Shown here in pieces: positions 1-7,215 of a DNA stretch of 64,000 nt. This DNA is from an uncultured Opitutia bacterium (GTDB lineage: Bacteria; Verrucomicrobiota; Verrucomicrobiia; Opitutales; UBA953). The notes below the pieces were generated by a model. It was not told the DNA's origin. It made no database searches and was given only the letters and a program-made list of their open reading frames with translations. Position numbers and translations under genes: made by a program. The first letter of the stretch is position 1. Each line of letters begins with the position of its first letter. The stretch is from the NCBI GenBank assembly GCA_903855995.1, contig CAIOAN010000003.1:118161-182160 (forward strand), in the 5' to 3' direction.

Positions 1-588
1 GTGGTCGCCCACGACGTCGCCGCCGCGGATGGCGTGCACGCCGATTTCGTTAAGCGGGCGTTCGCCGACGAGTCCGTCTCGGCCGTGCTTCAACGCGTCC
101 TTGGTGAGCTGACGTTCTTCGAGGAGAATCTTTAGGAGCGTCTCGGCGGTGCCGGAGGGTGCGTCCTTCTTGAGGCGGTGGTGCATCTCGAGCACTTCGA
201 CGTCCCAGCGGCCCGCGTCGGCGAGCGAGCGTGCGGCCTGGCGGACGAGCGCGTTGAGAAGTGTGACGCCCACAGAGTAGTTGCCGGCCCAGACGACCGG
301 CAGGCCCTTGATGGCGGCGTTGATGGCCGCCTTCTCTTCGGCGGTGTGGCCGGTGGTGCCGATCACGAGCGGCTTATTGTGCAGAGCACAGAGCTGCGCG
401 ACGGCGAGGGTTGCGGAGTGGAAGGAGAAGTCGATGACCACGTCGGCGGCGCCGATGTGCGCGGCGAGGTTATCCCCCTGGTCGACGCCAGCGGCGATGA
501 CGGCCTTCTCGGAGACAGTCACGTTGGCGATGGCGAGGCCCATGCGGCCCTTGGCACCATTGAGGAGAATGCGGATAGGCTGGCTCAT
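1..588 (-). CDS. dapB: 4-hydroxy-tetrahydrodipicolinate reductase (DapB), C-terminus cut by window edge
   Basis: Cytoplasmic enzyme that reduces hydroxy-tetrahydrodipicolinate to tetrahydrodipicolinate in the lysine/diaminopimelate pathway. About 196 residues are visible. The N-terminus carries the nucleotide-binding loop GAKGRMG, followed by DVVIDFS, GTTG and the catalytic-site block EMHHRLKKDAPSGTA (His-His pair, Lys, and the substrate-binding SGT). The last visible residues, GGDVVGDH, match the conserved segment after the catalytic domain, so only some 50 C-terminal residues are missing beyond base 1. The ATG at 588-586 overlaps the dapA stop codon as ATGA, so the two genes are probably translationally coupled. 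Motif order and spacing make the assignment secure. Confidence 0.96.
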   Translation of the reverse strand, partial: MSQPIRILLNGAKGRMGLAIANVTVSEKAVIAAGVDQGDNLAAHIGAADVVIDFSFHSATLAVAQLCALHNKPLVIGTTGHTAEEKAAINAAIKGLPVVWAGNYSVGVTLLNALVRQAARSLADAGRWDVEVLEMHHRLKKDAPSGTAETLLKILLEERQLTKDALKHGRDGLVGERPLNEIGVHAIRGGDVVGDH

Positions 589-1517
589 CGGAGGGAGGCG
601 AGGGTGGCGTCGGCGACCTTCTCGACGAGAAGGCGGTTGGCTTCAGACATCTCGCAAAGGGGCAGGCGAACTTCGTCCGAGCGGATAATCCCGGCGCGCA
701 TCATGCAATGCTTCACGGGTACCGGGTTCGGTTCGACGAACAGGGTCTTGAAAATCTCCGCGAGCTTATCGTGTAGCACCTTCGCTTCGGCGAACTGCTT
801 CGTGCGGGCGAGCTTGGCGAGCCGGGCGACCGGGCCGGGGATAAGATTGGAGGCGACGGAGATGATGCCTTGCCCGCCGACTTCGGCGAAGGGCAGGGTC
901 AGGGAGTCGTCGCCGCTGAGGACGATGAACTCCGGATCCGCTTCGCGCACGAGGCGGGCGGCCTTGTCGACCTGACCGCCGGCTTCCTTGATGCCGATAA
1001 TGTTCGGGTATTTCTTCCGGAGGCGCAGGGTTGTCTCGACGGTGATCTCGATGCCGCAGCGTCCTGGGATGGAATAGAGGATAATCGGCTTCGCGGTGGA
1101 TTCAGCGAGCAGAGCGAAGTGGCGGAACAGGCCTTCCTGGCTGGGCTTATTATAATACGGGGCGACGAGCAGAAACGCATCGGCACCGGCTTCGTCGGCG
1201 CGCTGGGTGAGGTCGAGGGCTTCGGTCGTGGCGTTGGAGCCCGTGCCGGCCATGACCGGGACGCGGCCGGCGGAGAATTCGACCGTCTTGCGGATCACGT
1301 CGATATGTTCGTCGTAATCGAGGGTGGGCGATTCGCCGGTGGTGCCCACGGCGACCAGGCCGTCGATGCCTTCGGTGATCTGGAATTCGACGAGCTTCTT
1401 CAGGTCATCCCACGCCACCGCTCCGTTGAGGAAGGGGGTGACCAAGGCCGTATGGGCTCCCACGAAAGCGCGGGGGCCGAAAGGACGGCGAGAAGAGATG
1501 GAACCGGTCGTGGACAT
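585..1517 (-). CDS. dapA: 4-hydroxy-tetrahydrodipicolinate synthase (DapA)
   Basis: Class I aldolase condensing pyruvate with aspartate semialdehyde, the step before DapB. The protein has about 310 residues, slightly longer than the usual 290-300 because of an N-terminal extension. Visible motifs are VGTTGESPTL (substrate threonines), YSIPGR (active-site Tyr) and IGIKEAGG with the Schiff-base lysine. I chose the ATG at 1517. An in-frame TTG at 1544 and a CTG six bases after a GGGGGAGG purine run (1545-1552) are alternative starts, so the true N-terminus is uncertain. It lies about 80 bp downstream of the NHL gene on the same strand and overlaps dapB by 4 bp. Confidence 0.95.
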   Translation of the reverse strand: MSTTGSISSRRPFGPRAFVGAHTALVTPFLNGAVAWDDLKKLVEFQITEGIDGLVAVGTTGESPTLDYDEHIDVIRKTVEFSAGRVPVMAGTGSNATTEALDLTQRADEAGADAFLLVAPYYNKPSQEGLFRHFALLAESTAKPIILYSIPGRCGIEITVETTLRLRKKYPNIIGIKEAGGQVDKAARLVREADPEFIVLSGDDSLTLPFAEVGGQGIISVASNLIPGPVARLAKLARTKQFAEAKVLHDKLAEIFKTLFVEPNPVPVKHCMMRAGIIRSDEVRLPLCEMSEANRLLVEKVADATLASLR

Positions 1518-1601
1518 TGCGGCTGGATTGGACCCCAGAAACAACCTCCCCCTGCTAAAAGAGACAAACCCAAAAACCCCGCCAAGCGGGTTGAGCCCTG
1601 C

Positions 1602-2654
1602 TTATGGGGCCGGACCGATGAGGATTCGGTTGTTTTCCGTATCCGTGACGTAGAGGCGGCCATCCGGTCCGATGCGGGCCCCGTGAGGGCGATTGAGCTG
1701 CGTGCCGGCCCAGTCGGAGCCGACGGTGGCGCCCTTCTTGCCGTTGCCGACAATGGTGCGAATCGTCTGCTTGAGGGGGTCGAAGAGGCGGAGGCAATGG
1801 TTCTCTGTGTCGAGGATCAGCACGTCGCCCTTGGCGTCCATGGTCACGTATTTTGGTCCGTTCATGTGCGCTTCAGCCGCGGGTCCGTCGGTCGCCGGTC
1901 CAGGCTTGCCGGCTTTATTCACCACGACGTTGACCTTGCCGTCCTTGATCGCGACCAGCGCGTGGCCACCGCGGAGGAGCGCGAAGACCGTACCGTCTTT
2001 CGCCGTGCAGGCCGCCCGGACGTCGCCCATCGACGTGTTCAGCGCATCGTCACCATCCTTCGGGAGGCCCTTCTTGCCGTTGCCGGCGATGGTCGTGATG
2101 ACCTTTGTGGCGAGGTCAATGCGGCGCACGCGGTTGTTGCCGATATCGGCGATGACCATGAATTTCCCGGAGGGGTCGATCACGCCGCACATCGGGATGT
2201 TGAACTGCGCCTTTTCCGACGGGCCGCCGTCGCCGGCAAAGCCGGACTTGCCGGTGCCGGCGAAGACCGTCGTGGCGTGCGTCTTGGGGTCGAGGCGGAT
2301 GATGCGGTGCTGGAAACTGTCGGAGGCGTAGATGGAGCCGTCGGGCGCGATGGAGATATCATGCATACCGTTGTAGACGGCCGGCGAAAGATCCAAGAGC
2401 TTGGCGGGGGCGGGGAGCTTCGGGGCTTTGCCCATGCTGTTCCATTTTACGCCGGAGATATATTCGATTTTCCCGTCATGGATTTTAAAAATCTGGTTCG
2501 CGGGCTGAAACTCCACGCCGTAAGCGTCGCCCTTGGCGTCGAAGGCGATGCTGAAGGGCTCATGCAGGTCTTCGGCGCCGGGGAGTTTGACGACTTCGAT
2601 GGCGGCGAACGCCGAAGCGGCGCAGGCGAGCAGGGGGAGCAGGCGGGTAAGCAT
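1602..2654 (-). CDS. Secreted NHL-repeat beta-propeller protein
   Basis: A 350-residue protein with an N-terminal signal peptide (hydrophobic core LLPLLACAASAFA, cleavage near residue 18). The rest is repeated NHL-type blades: motifs such as GxAYGVEFQPxNQIFKI, GSIYASDSFQHRIIRLD, FMVIADIGNNRVRRID, DVLILDTENHCLRLFD and GRLYVTDTENNRILI recur about every 45-55 residues, consistent with a six-bladed propeller. Several blades share the phrase TIxGNGKKG. Such propellers usually bind ligands or carbohydrates and no catalytic residues can be assigned. It precedes dapA on the same strand, but the gap and the different cellular location argue against a shared function. Confidence 0.85.
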   Translation of the reverse strand: MLTRLLPLLACAASAFAAIEVVKLPGAEDLHEPFSIAFDAKGDAYGVEFQPANQIFKIHDGKIEYISGVKWNSMGKAPKLPAPAKLLDLSPAVYNGMHDISIAPDGSIYASDSFQHRIIRLDPKTHATTVFAGTGKSGFAGDGGPSEKAQFNIPMCGVIDPSGKFMVIADIGNNRVRRIDLATKVITTIAGNGKKGLPKDGDDALNTSMGDVRAACTAKDGTVFALLRGGHALVAIKDGKVNVVVNKAGKPGPATDGPAAEAHMNGPKYVTMDAKGDVLILDTENHCLRLFDPLKQTIRTIVGNGKKGATVGSDWAGTQLNRPHGARIGPDGRLYVTDTENNRILIGPAP

Positions 2655-2703
2655 AGGTCGTTTGTAGGCCGAGGCTGGAGTTGTTCAAGTCCCGTGCGGT
2701 AAA

Positions 2704-3522
2704 ATGGTTCGACCTCGGGCCAGCCGCCACCACCTTGATCATTCTCCCGTGCCTGCTTCGCTTCCATTGATCATCCGCGAGCTCGGCGGCACCGGCGCCC
2801 CGCTGGTCGTGCTGCATGGCCTGCTCGGTTCATCGCGCAACTGGCAGTCCGCTGGCGTGGCGCTCGCGGAGCGCGGTCACCGCGTGCTGGCGCCGGATTT
2901 GCGTAATCATGGCTCGTCGCCTTGGGCAGACGACTGCTCCTATGCGGCCCTGGCCCGTGATGTCGTCGCGATGCTCGACCGCCTCGCCCTCGGCCCCGTG
3001 CACCTCGTTGGACATAGCATGGGCGGCAAGGCCGCGATGCGCGTCGTCATGGACCGCCCTGATCTCGTCGCTCGCCTGACGGTCGTGGACATCGCCCCGC
3101 GCGCCTATTCCGACCGCGTACGCGTCGAGTTCGCCGCCATGAACGCCCTCGACCTCTCCGCGGTGAAATCGCGTAAAGATGCGGAGGAGAAACTTGCCGC
3201 GCAGGTGCCCGAGTGGGGCATGCGCCAGTTCATCCTCACTAATCTGAGTCAAGACGTCGACGGCCGCTGGCGCTGGACTGTTAATCGCGAGGCGCTGACG
3301 CACTCGTTGCCCGAGATCCTCGGCAATCCGCTGGCTGTTGGCGAAGTCTGGAGCGGCTCGACGCGTTTCCTGCGTGGCGGGAAATCGAATTACATCCGCG
3401 ATGAAGATGTCGCCTTGATTCGCGTGCATTTCCCCCAGGCCGATGTCGTCACGCTACCTGATAGTGGGCACAACCCGCATTTCGAGGCGCGGGCGGGCTT
3501 CGTCGAGGCGGCGTTGGCTTAA
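2704..3522 (+). CDS. Alpha/beta-fold hydrolase, YbfF-like esterase
   Basis: A 272-residue cytoplasmic hydrolase. The oxyanion-hole motif LHGLLGSSRNW, the block APDLRNHGSS, the nucleophile elbow GHSMGG (Ser near residue 100) and the C-terminal DSGHNPHFE with the catalytic histidine are all present, in the order seen in the YbfF/PldB esterase group. The substrate cannot be read from the sequence. The start at ATG 2704 gives an unstructured N-terminus; an in-frame GTG at 2749 (PASLPLIIREL) is equally plausible because neither has a Shine-Dalgarno sequence. The gene diverges from the NHL gene with a 49-bp gap, and its stop overlaps the convergent next gene by 4 bp. Confidence 0.88.
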   Translation: MVRPRASRHHLDHSPVPASLPLIIRELGGTGAPLVVLHGLLGSSRNWQSAGVALAERGHRVLAPDLRNHGSSPWADDCSYAALARDVVAMLDRLALGPVHLVGHSMGGKAAMRVVMDRPDLVARLTVVDIAPRAYSDRVRVEFAAMNALDLSAVKSRKDAEEKLAAQVPEWGMRQFILTNLSQDVDGRWRWTVNREALTHSLPEILGNPLAVGEVWSGSTRFLRGGKSNYIRDEDVALIRVHFPQADVVTLPDSGHNPHFEARAGFVEAALA

Positions 3523-4187
3523 CGCTTAGGCTTTCGGTCTAACCATTCGCCGAAGCGGTTCAAGCCGAGGGCGATCCAGACCAGGATCATGCCCGCCGCC
3601 GCTGCGCCCGTGATGAAGATGAATTTTGCGGACTCTTTGCTGAGCCACCACGGGGCATCCCGGCTGGCGGGCGCGGCCGTCACGATCAGCGGCGATTCGT
3701 CTTCCGCGACCATCATGATCCAGCGAGGCTTCGCGGCCGGTTTCGTTTCATCCACCAGCCAGAGAATGAACGTGTGCGGGCTCATCTCTGGAACGCGCAG
3801 GACGAATTTAGGATTCTCCGGGGTCCAGGTCCATTCGGCAACCTCGAGCTTGTAGGACTTCGCGAGTTCTTCCGGCGTATGGCCGAGCGGGGCGGTCGGG
3901 TCTAATTGCTGCTCGGAGGTGAAGGCGGGCTCGCCTGCCGCCTTCACCAGGGGGACGGTGTCGTTCCCCGAGGATAGTAGGAAGAAGTTGTTCGCGGCCT
4001 CCGTCAGTTGGGTGCGGTTTTGAATCGTGAAGTTGGCCTCGATGTCGGCCGTCACGCGCAGCACGCACGAGCCGTCCGCCCGCAAGGTGAGTTTGGCGAG
4101 GAGTAGCTCGCCGTTATGGGCGCAAACGAGCAAGGGGAGCAGTAACGCTCCCCCTGTCAGGACCAGCTTTTTCAGGGTGCGAATCAC
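3519..4187 (-). CDS. Secreted, C-terminally membrane-anchored protein of unknown function
   Basis: A 222-residue protein that I do not recognise. It has a signal peptide (LVLTGGALLLPLLVCA) followed by HNGELLLAKLTLRADGSCVLRVTAD, a beta-rich extracytoplasmic domain, and one C-terminal transmembrane helix (FIFITGAAAAGMILVWIALGL, around residues 190-210) ending in a basic RKPKR tail. This gives a periplasmic domain tethered to the inner membrane. The topology resembles small proteins linked to metal or hydrogenase accessory functions, but no diagnostic motif is present. The start is GTG at 4187, overlapping the upstream propeller gene's stop (GTGA), so the two are translationally coupled and may work together. 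Confidence 0.75.
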   Translation of the reverse strand: MIRTLKKLVLTGGALLLPLLVCAHNGELLLAKLTLRADGSCVLRVTADIEANFTIQNRTQLTEAANNFFLLSSGNDTVPLVKAAGEPAFTSEQQLDPTAPLGHTPEELAKSYKLEVAEWTWTPENPKFVLRVPEMSPHTFILWLVDETKPAAKPRWIMMVAEDESPLIVTAAPASRDAPWWLSKESAKFIFITGAAAAGMILVWIALGLNRFGEWLDRKPKR

Positions 4188-5188
4188 TTACGATCCCAGC
4201 GTAGCACGCGGCCGAAAGTATTCCACTCCGTTTCGAGGATATTGCCCTGGCCGTCGAAGGTGATGCCGTGGGGCGAGGTCACGACGCCTTCGCGCCAGGC
4301 GGCGGGCTTTACGCCAGGGGTGTTAGTTTCCTTCTTCGTGCCGTTCGCGCCCGTGTTGTCGTTGACCCCCATCGAGGCGACCATCGCGCCTTCCTTATTC
4401 CAGACCGACACGCGGCCGGCGATTTCAGCGACGCACATCAGGTCGCCGTGGAAAGAGGCTGAGGAGGGGTAGCGCAGGCCGGTGTTGGCGATCATCTGTG
4501 GGTTGCCGCCGTCGAGGTCGAGGTGGAACATGCGGTTGTTGCCGCGGTCGAGGCAGAGCAGGCGGACCGGCGAGAAACGGGTGTCGATGAAGATCTTATG
4601 GGTGTTGGCGAAGGCTTTGCCGTCCACCATCTGGGTGGGGCCGCCAAAGACCTTCTTGAAGGCGCCCGTCTTATCGAAGACGAAGATCCAGCTCTTGCCG
4701 TAGCCGTCGACGATATAGATGTCGCCGTTGGGAGCCACGTCGCAGTTGGTGAGTTTGAGGGCGTTCACGTCGTTGCCCTTCTTGTCCTTGGCCTTGCCTT
4801 TGTCCGCCGGGAAGGCGTCGGGCTTGATTTCCATGACGATCGTACCGTCGAGCTTGGCCTTGATGAAGCGCTGCTCGCCGAGGACGGCGCCGAAAATGAA
4901 TTCACCTTCTGAGGTCGGGCGGATGACGAAACCGTGGAGCGACATCGGCAGGGGGAGGGTCTTCACGTATTTGCCGTCCTTGCCGTAGACCTGGAGGCCG
5001 GCGTCCTTTTCCTGGACGCTGACGTAGATGAGGCCGGCGGAGTCGACGGCGATCTCGCCGTGGCCGTTGCCGATCTGTTCCTTGCCGGGAGGCGTACCGA
5101 GGAAGTTGGGCACAAAGTCATATTTAACTTCGGCGGCTTGGGCGAGGGAGCACACGGCGAGGAGGGCGAGGAGGCGGAGGGAGGACAT
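4184..5188 (-). CDS. Secreted beta-propeller (NHL/6-bladed) protein
   Basis: A 334-residue exported protein. The ATG at 5188 was chosen over a longer upstream extension because it begins a clean signal peptide (MSSLRLLALLAVCSLAQAAE). Repeated propeller blades follow: GEIAVDSAGLIYVSVQ, CDVAPNGDIYIVDGYGKSWIFVFD, KIFIDTRFSPVRLLCLDRGNNRMFHLD and HGITFDGQGNILETEWNTFGRVLRWD. It is related in style to the propeller at 1602-2654 but is not a close copy. It is coupled by a 4-bp GTGA overlap to the membrane-anchored protein downstream. Its leader has no Shine-Dalgarno sequence and instead carries a C-rich tract. Confidence 0.84.
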   Translation of the reverse strand: MSSLRLLALLAVCSLAQAAEVKYDFVPNFLGTPPGKEQIGNGHGEIAVDSAGLIYVSVQEKDAGLQVYGKDGKYVKTLPLPMSLHGFVIRPTSEGEFIFGAVLGEQRFIKAKLDGTIVMEIKPDAFPADKGKAKDKKGNDVNALKLTNCDVAPNGDIYIVDGYGKSWIFVFDKTGAFKKVFGGPTQMVDGKAFANTHKIFIDTRFSPVRLLCLDRGNNRMFHLDLDGGNPQMIANTGLRYPSSASFHGDLMCVAEIAGRVSVWNKEGAMVASMGVNDNTGANGTKKETNTPGVKPAAWREGVVTSPHGITFDGQGNILETEWNTFGRVLRWDRK

Positions 5189-5192
5189 CAGT

Positions 5193-5219
5193 GGGATTGG
5201 GGTTGGGTTAGGGGTAGGG
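5193..5219 (-). promoter_or_regulatory. C-rich leader element (G-quadruplex-capable on the + strand)
   Basis: Directly upstream of the propeller start at 5188, the + strand reads five G-runs separated by ATT, TT, TTA and TA, so the sense strand is a series of CCC(C)TA/AA units. The same kind of element precedes the genes at 5339, 20102 and 52261, and an orphan copy lies at 50100-50119. It may act in transcription, through a DNA quadruplex on the template strand, or in the mRNA leader. Confidence 0.4.
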
Positions 5220-5303
5220 ACAGGTTTAGCAGGTGGCAAACGGATTTCGGCAAGGTTTCTAAGGATTTCGGCATCTCTCTGGGGTTGTGTCCTTCGGGCA
5301 CCG

Positions 5304-5329
5304 TCCCTAGCCCTGTCTCCACCCCCACC
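5304..5329 (+). promoter_or_regulatory. C-rich leader element before the DUF1080 gene
   Basis: The sense strand reads TCCCTAGCCCTGTCTCC followed by ACCCCCACC, ending 9 bases before the ATG at 5339. It closely resembles the leader at 20061-20095 (CCCTAGCCCTACCCCTGTCTC). No Shine-Dalgarno sequence is present. The divergent gene pair in this 150-bp gap therefore carries one element per direction. Confidence 0.4.
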
Positions 5330-5338
5330 ATCGCTCCC

Positions 5339-5956
5339 ATGAAATCCCTCCGTCTGCTCGCGGCTTTCGCCGCCCTCATCGTCTCGGCCTCCGCCGCCGA
5401 TATCAAAATGGAGTCCGCCTTCAACGGCAAGGACCTCACCGGTTGGCAGAACGCCCAGAACAACGAGTTCTGGAAGGTCGTCGACGGCGTGCTCGTCGGC
5501 GAGAACAACGCCGCCAAGAAAGGCAACATGCTCTACACCGAAAAGGCCTACGCCGATGCCGTCATCGAGTGCGAGGTCCGCTTCTCGGGGAACATTGATA
5601 GCGGCATTATGATGCGCAAGGACGCCAAGGGTAAGAAAGATATCCAGATGCAGATCGGCGTTTCTCGCTCTCTCAAGAAGGACATGACCTGCTCGATCTA
5701 CGCCCCCGTGGGCAAGATTGGGTATCCCGAGTCCGGTCAGTGCAAGAAGCTCGAGCAGCTTTGGAAGAAGGATGCTTGGAATAAGGTCCGTTATCAGGCC
5801 AAGGGCGACACCTACACCGTCTGGCTCAACGGCGAGCAGGTCGTGGAATATGTCGATGCGAGTTGCCCCGCCGCCTACGCCATCGGTCTGCAAATCCACC
5901 CGGGCGTGGAAATGAAGGTCGAATACCGCAACATCACCATCGGCGAGATCAAGTAA
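5339..5956 (+). CDS. Secreted DUF1080 (3-keto-disaccharide hydrolase family) protein
   Basis: A 205-residue exported protein. It has a signal peptide (LLAAFAALIVSASAA) followed by one concanavalin-like jelly-roll domain of the DUF1080 family. The family hallmarks are FNGKDLTGWQN, WKVVDGVLVGE, a CEVRFSGNIDSGIMMR segment, WNKVRYQAKGDTYTVWLNGEQV and the closing EYRNITIGEI. Members act on glycosidic substrates, and some hydrolyse 3-keto-glycosides; the exact substrate here is unknown. Planctomycetes and Verrucomicrobia carry many paralogues. The start chosen opens the signal peptide; the open frame extends upstream but without supporting features. A terminator follows directly. Confidence 0.9.
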   Translation: MKSLRLLAAFAALIVSASAADIKMESAFNGKDLTGWQNAQNNEFWKVVDGVLVGENNAAKKGNMLYTEKAYADAVIECEVRFSGNIDSGIMMRKDAKGKKDIQMQIGVSRSLKKDMTCSIYAPVGKIGYPESGQCKKLEQLWKKDAWNKVRYQAKGDTYTVWLNGEQVVEYVDASCPAAYAIGLQIHPGVEMKVEYRNITIGEIK

Positions 5957-5980
5957 GTCCGCCGTCCATCATCGCATACA

Positions 5981-6006
5981 GGCGCGGCTTCGGCTGCGCC
6001 TTTTTT
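5981..6006 (+). terminator. Rho-independent terminator after the DUF1080 gene
   Basis: An 8-bp stem GGCGCGGC / GCTGCGCC (one G-U pair) closes a TTCG tetraloop and is followed by six T. It starts 24 bases after the stop at 5956 and faces the convergent lipoprotein gene. Confidence 0.85.
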
Positions 6007-6014
6007 GCGCCTCG

Positions 6015-7202
6015 TCACTTCTTCGCAGGTTCCGCGGGGGCCTCGATGGTCGTTTCGACCTTCTCGAGGACGCCGGTCTTCTCGTTCAGCACGTAGCGGC
6101 TGATGACCGTGGCGCGGAGTTTCGCTTGTTCCTTTTCACGGATCACGGGGGCCTCGGTCAGTTTGGCGAGGTGCTTGTCGCGCCAGGCTTGGTGGGCCTT
6201 CTCGTCCGAAATCCATTCGCTTAGGCGGAAGGCGAGCGGCGGCTTGGCCACGGCGGGCGTCTTAGCGTCAGGAATGGCAGGCAGGCTGGCGGTAAGATTG
6301 CCGGAAGGAGGAGTCGGTTGGCTGTTGCCGTTGAGGCCTTTGATCACGCCAGGGGCGGCATCGGCGTCGGCGAACTTCGTCTCCTTGAGAGACTGTGCGA
6401 GTCGGCCGCGGGCGGCTTCGACGGCGGCGTGAAGTTTATTCCGCTCTGTGATCTCCGCGGGCGTGAGCAGGCCTTGCAGATCTTTGCCGGCTGCGATTCC
6501 GAGGCGCTGGCGCAGGGCTTGGTCGAAACTTTTTTCGGCTGCGACGGCCCGGGTGAGCGCCGCCTGAGGGTTTGAGACTTGCGGGCGAAGCGTTGTTTGG
6601 GCGGCGGGCTTCTCATCCGCTTTGGTCGGTTTTGCGGACTTGGTCGTAGCCTGCTTGGCGGGGGGGATTTTCTCAGCGGCAGCGGGTGCGGCCGAAGGTT
6701 GATAGGAAGGGCCGCCGGGAGAACTGAGCGTGCGGGAAACTTTTTCACGGCCGGCGTCGACGGCGTCGCGCAGCTGCCGGGCCTTCGCGCTGTCGGCTTC
6801 GTCGAGCGGACCATCGTGTTTCTTCTGGAAGGCTTTCTCTGCTTCAACCGCCACGGCCAGCGCGGTCATGTCGGCCTCGAGGCGTTGTGCCGAGTATGGT
6901 ACGACCGGTTCGTAAACGGCGGTCTTCTTCGAAGAGCTCTTCTTGCCCTCGCTGCTATTCTTGCCACCGGCAGGGGTGCTGTCCGTGGCGGACTTCGGGG
7001 GGCTTTCTTCTTTGCTCGAAAACGGATTCAGCGAGGACCACGAAGGCATCCAGGTGAACCAACCCGACGACTCTTTCTTCGTGGCGGCGGGGCTGGGGCT
7101 GTCTTCCGCGGCGGTGCCGGTGGATTCGGCGGACTTGCAGCCGACGAGCATAATCATCCCCGCGGCGAGGAGCCAGACGGGGAGGATGCCTCGGGCTTTC
7201 AT
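6015..7202 (-). CDS. Lipoprotein with repeated helical segments, function unknown
   Basis: A 395-residue protein with a lipoprotein signal (lipobox LVGC, Cys near residue 22). A low-complexity Ser/Pro/Lys/Ala linker with WFTWMPSW follows. Two similar helical units come next: one around EADMTALAVAVEAEKAFQ...ADSAKARQLRDAVDAGREKVSRTL, and one around AALTRAVAAEKSFDQALR...ERNKLHAAVEAARGRLAQSL. A third related segment contains LSEWISDEKAHQAWRDKHL. This suggests internal duplication of a roughly 55-residue helical hairpin. It lies 13 bp downstream of the large coiled-coil membrane protein gene on the same strand, so the two probably form one envelope-associated unit. I do not recognise a named family. 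Confidence 0.75.
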   Translation of the reverse strand: MKARGILPVWLLAAGMIMLVGCKSAESTGTAAEDSPSPAATKKESSGWFTWMPSWSSLNPFSSKEESPPKSATDSTPAGGKNSSEGKKSSSKKTAVYEPVVPYSAQRLEADMTALAVAVEAEKAFQKKHDGPLDEADSAKARQLRDAVDAGREKVSRTLSSPGGPSYQPSAAPAAAEKIPPAKQATTKSAKPTKADEKPAAQTTLRPQVSNPQAALTRAVAAEKSFDQALRQRLGIAAGKDLQGLLTPAEITERNKLHAAVEAARGRLAQSLKETKFADADAAPGVIKGLNGNSQPTPPSGNLTASLPAIPDAKTPAVAKPPLAFRLSEWISDEKAHQAWRDKHLAKLTEAPVIREKEQAKLRATVISRYVLNEKTGVLEKVETTIEAPAEPAKK

Positions 7203-7215
7203 CGGCGAGACCGGG

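Noticed and set aside
870..2702. Long + strand open frame opposite dapA and the NHL gene
   Set aside because: High-GC antisense shadow; the - strand proteins carry clear family motifs and the + frame has none.
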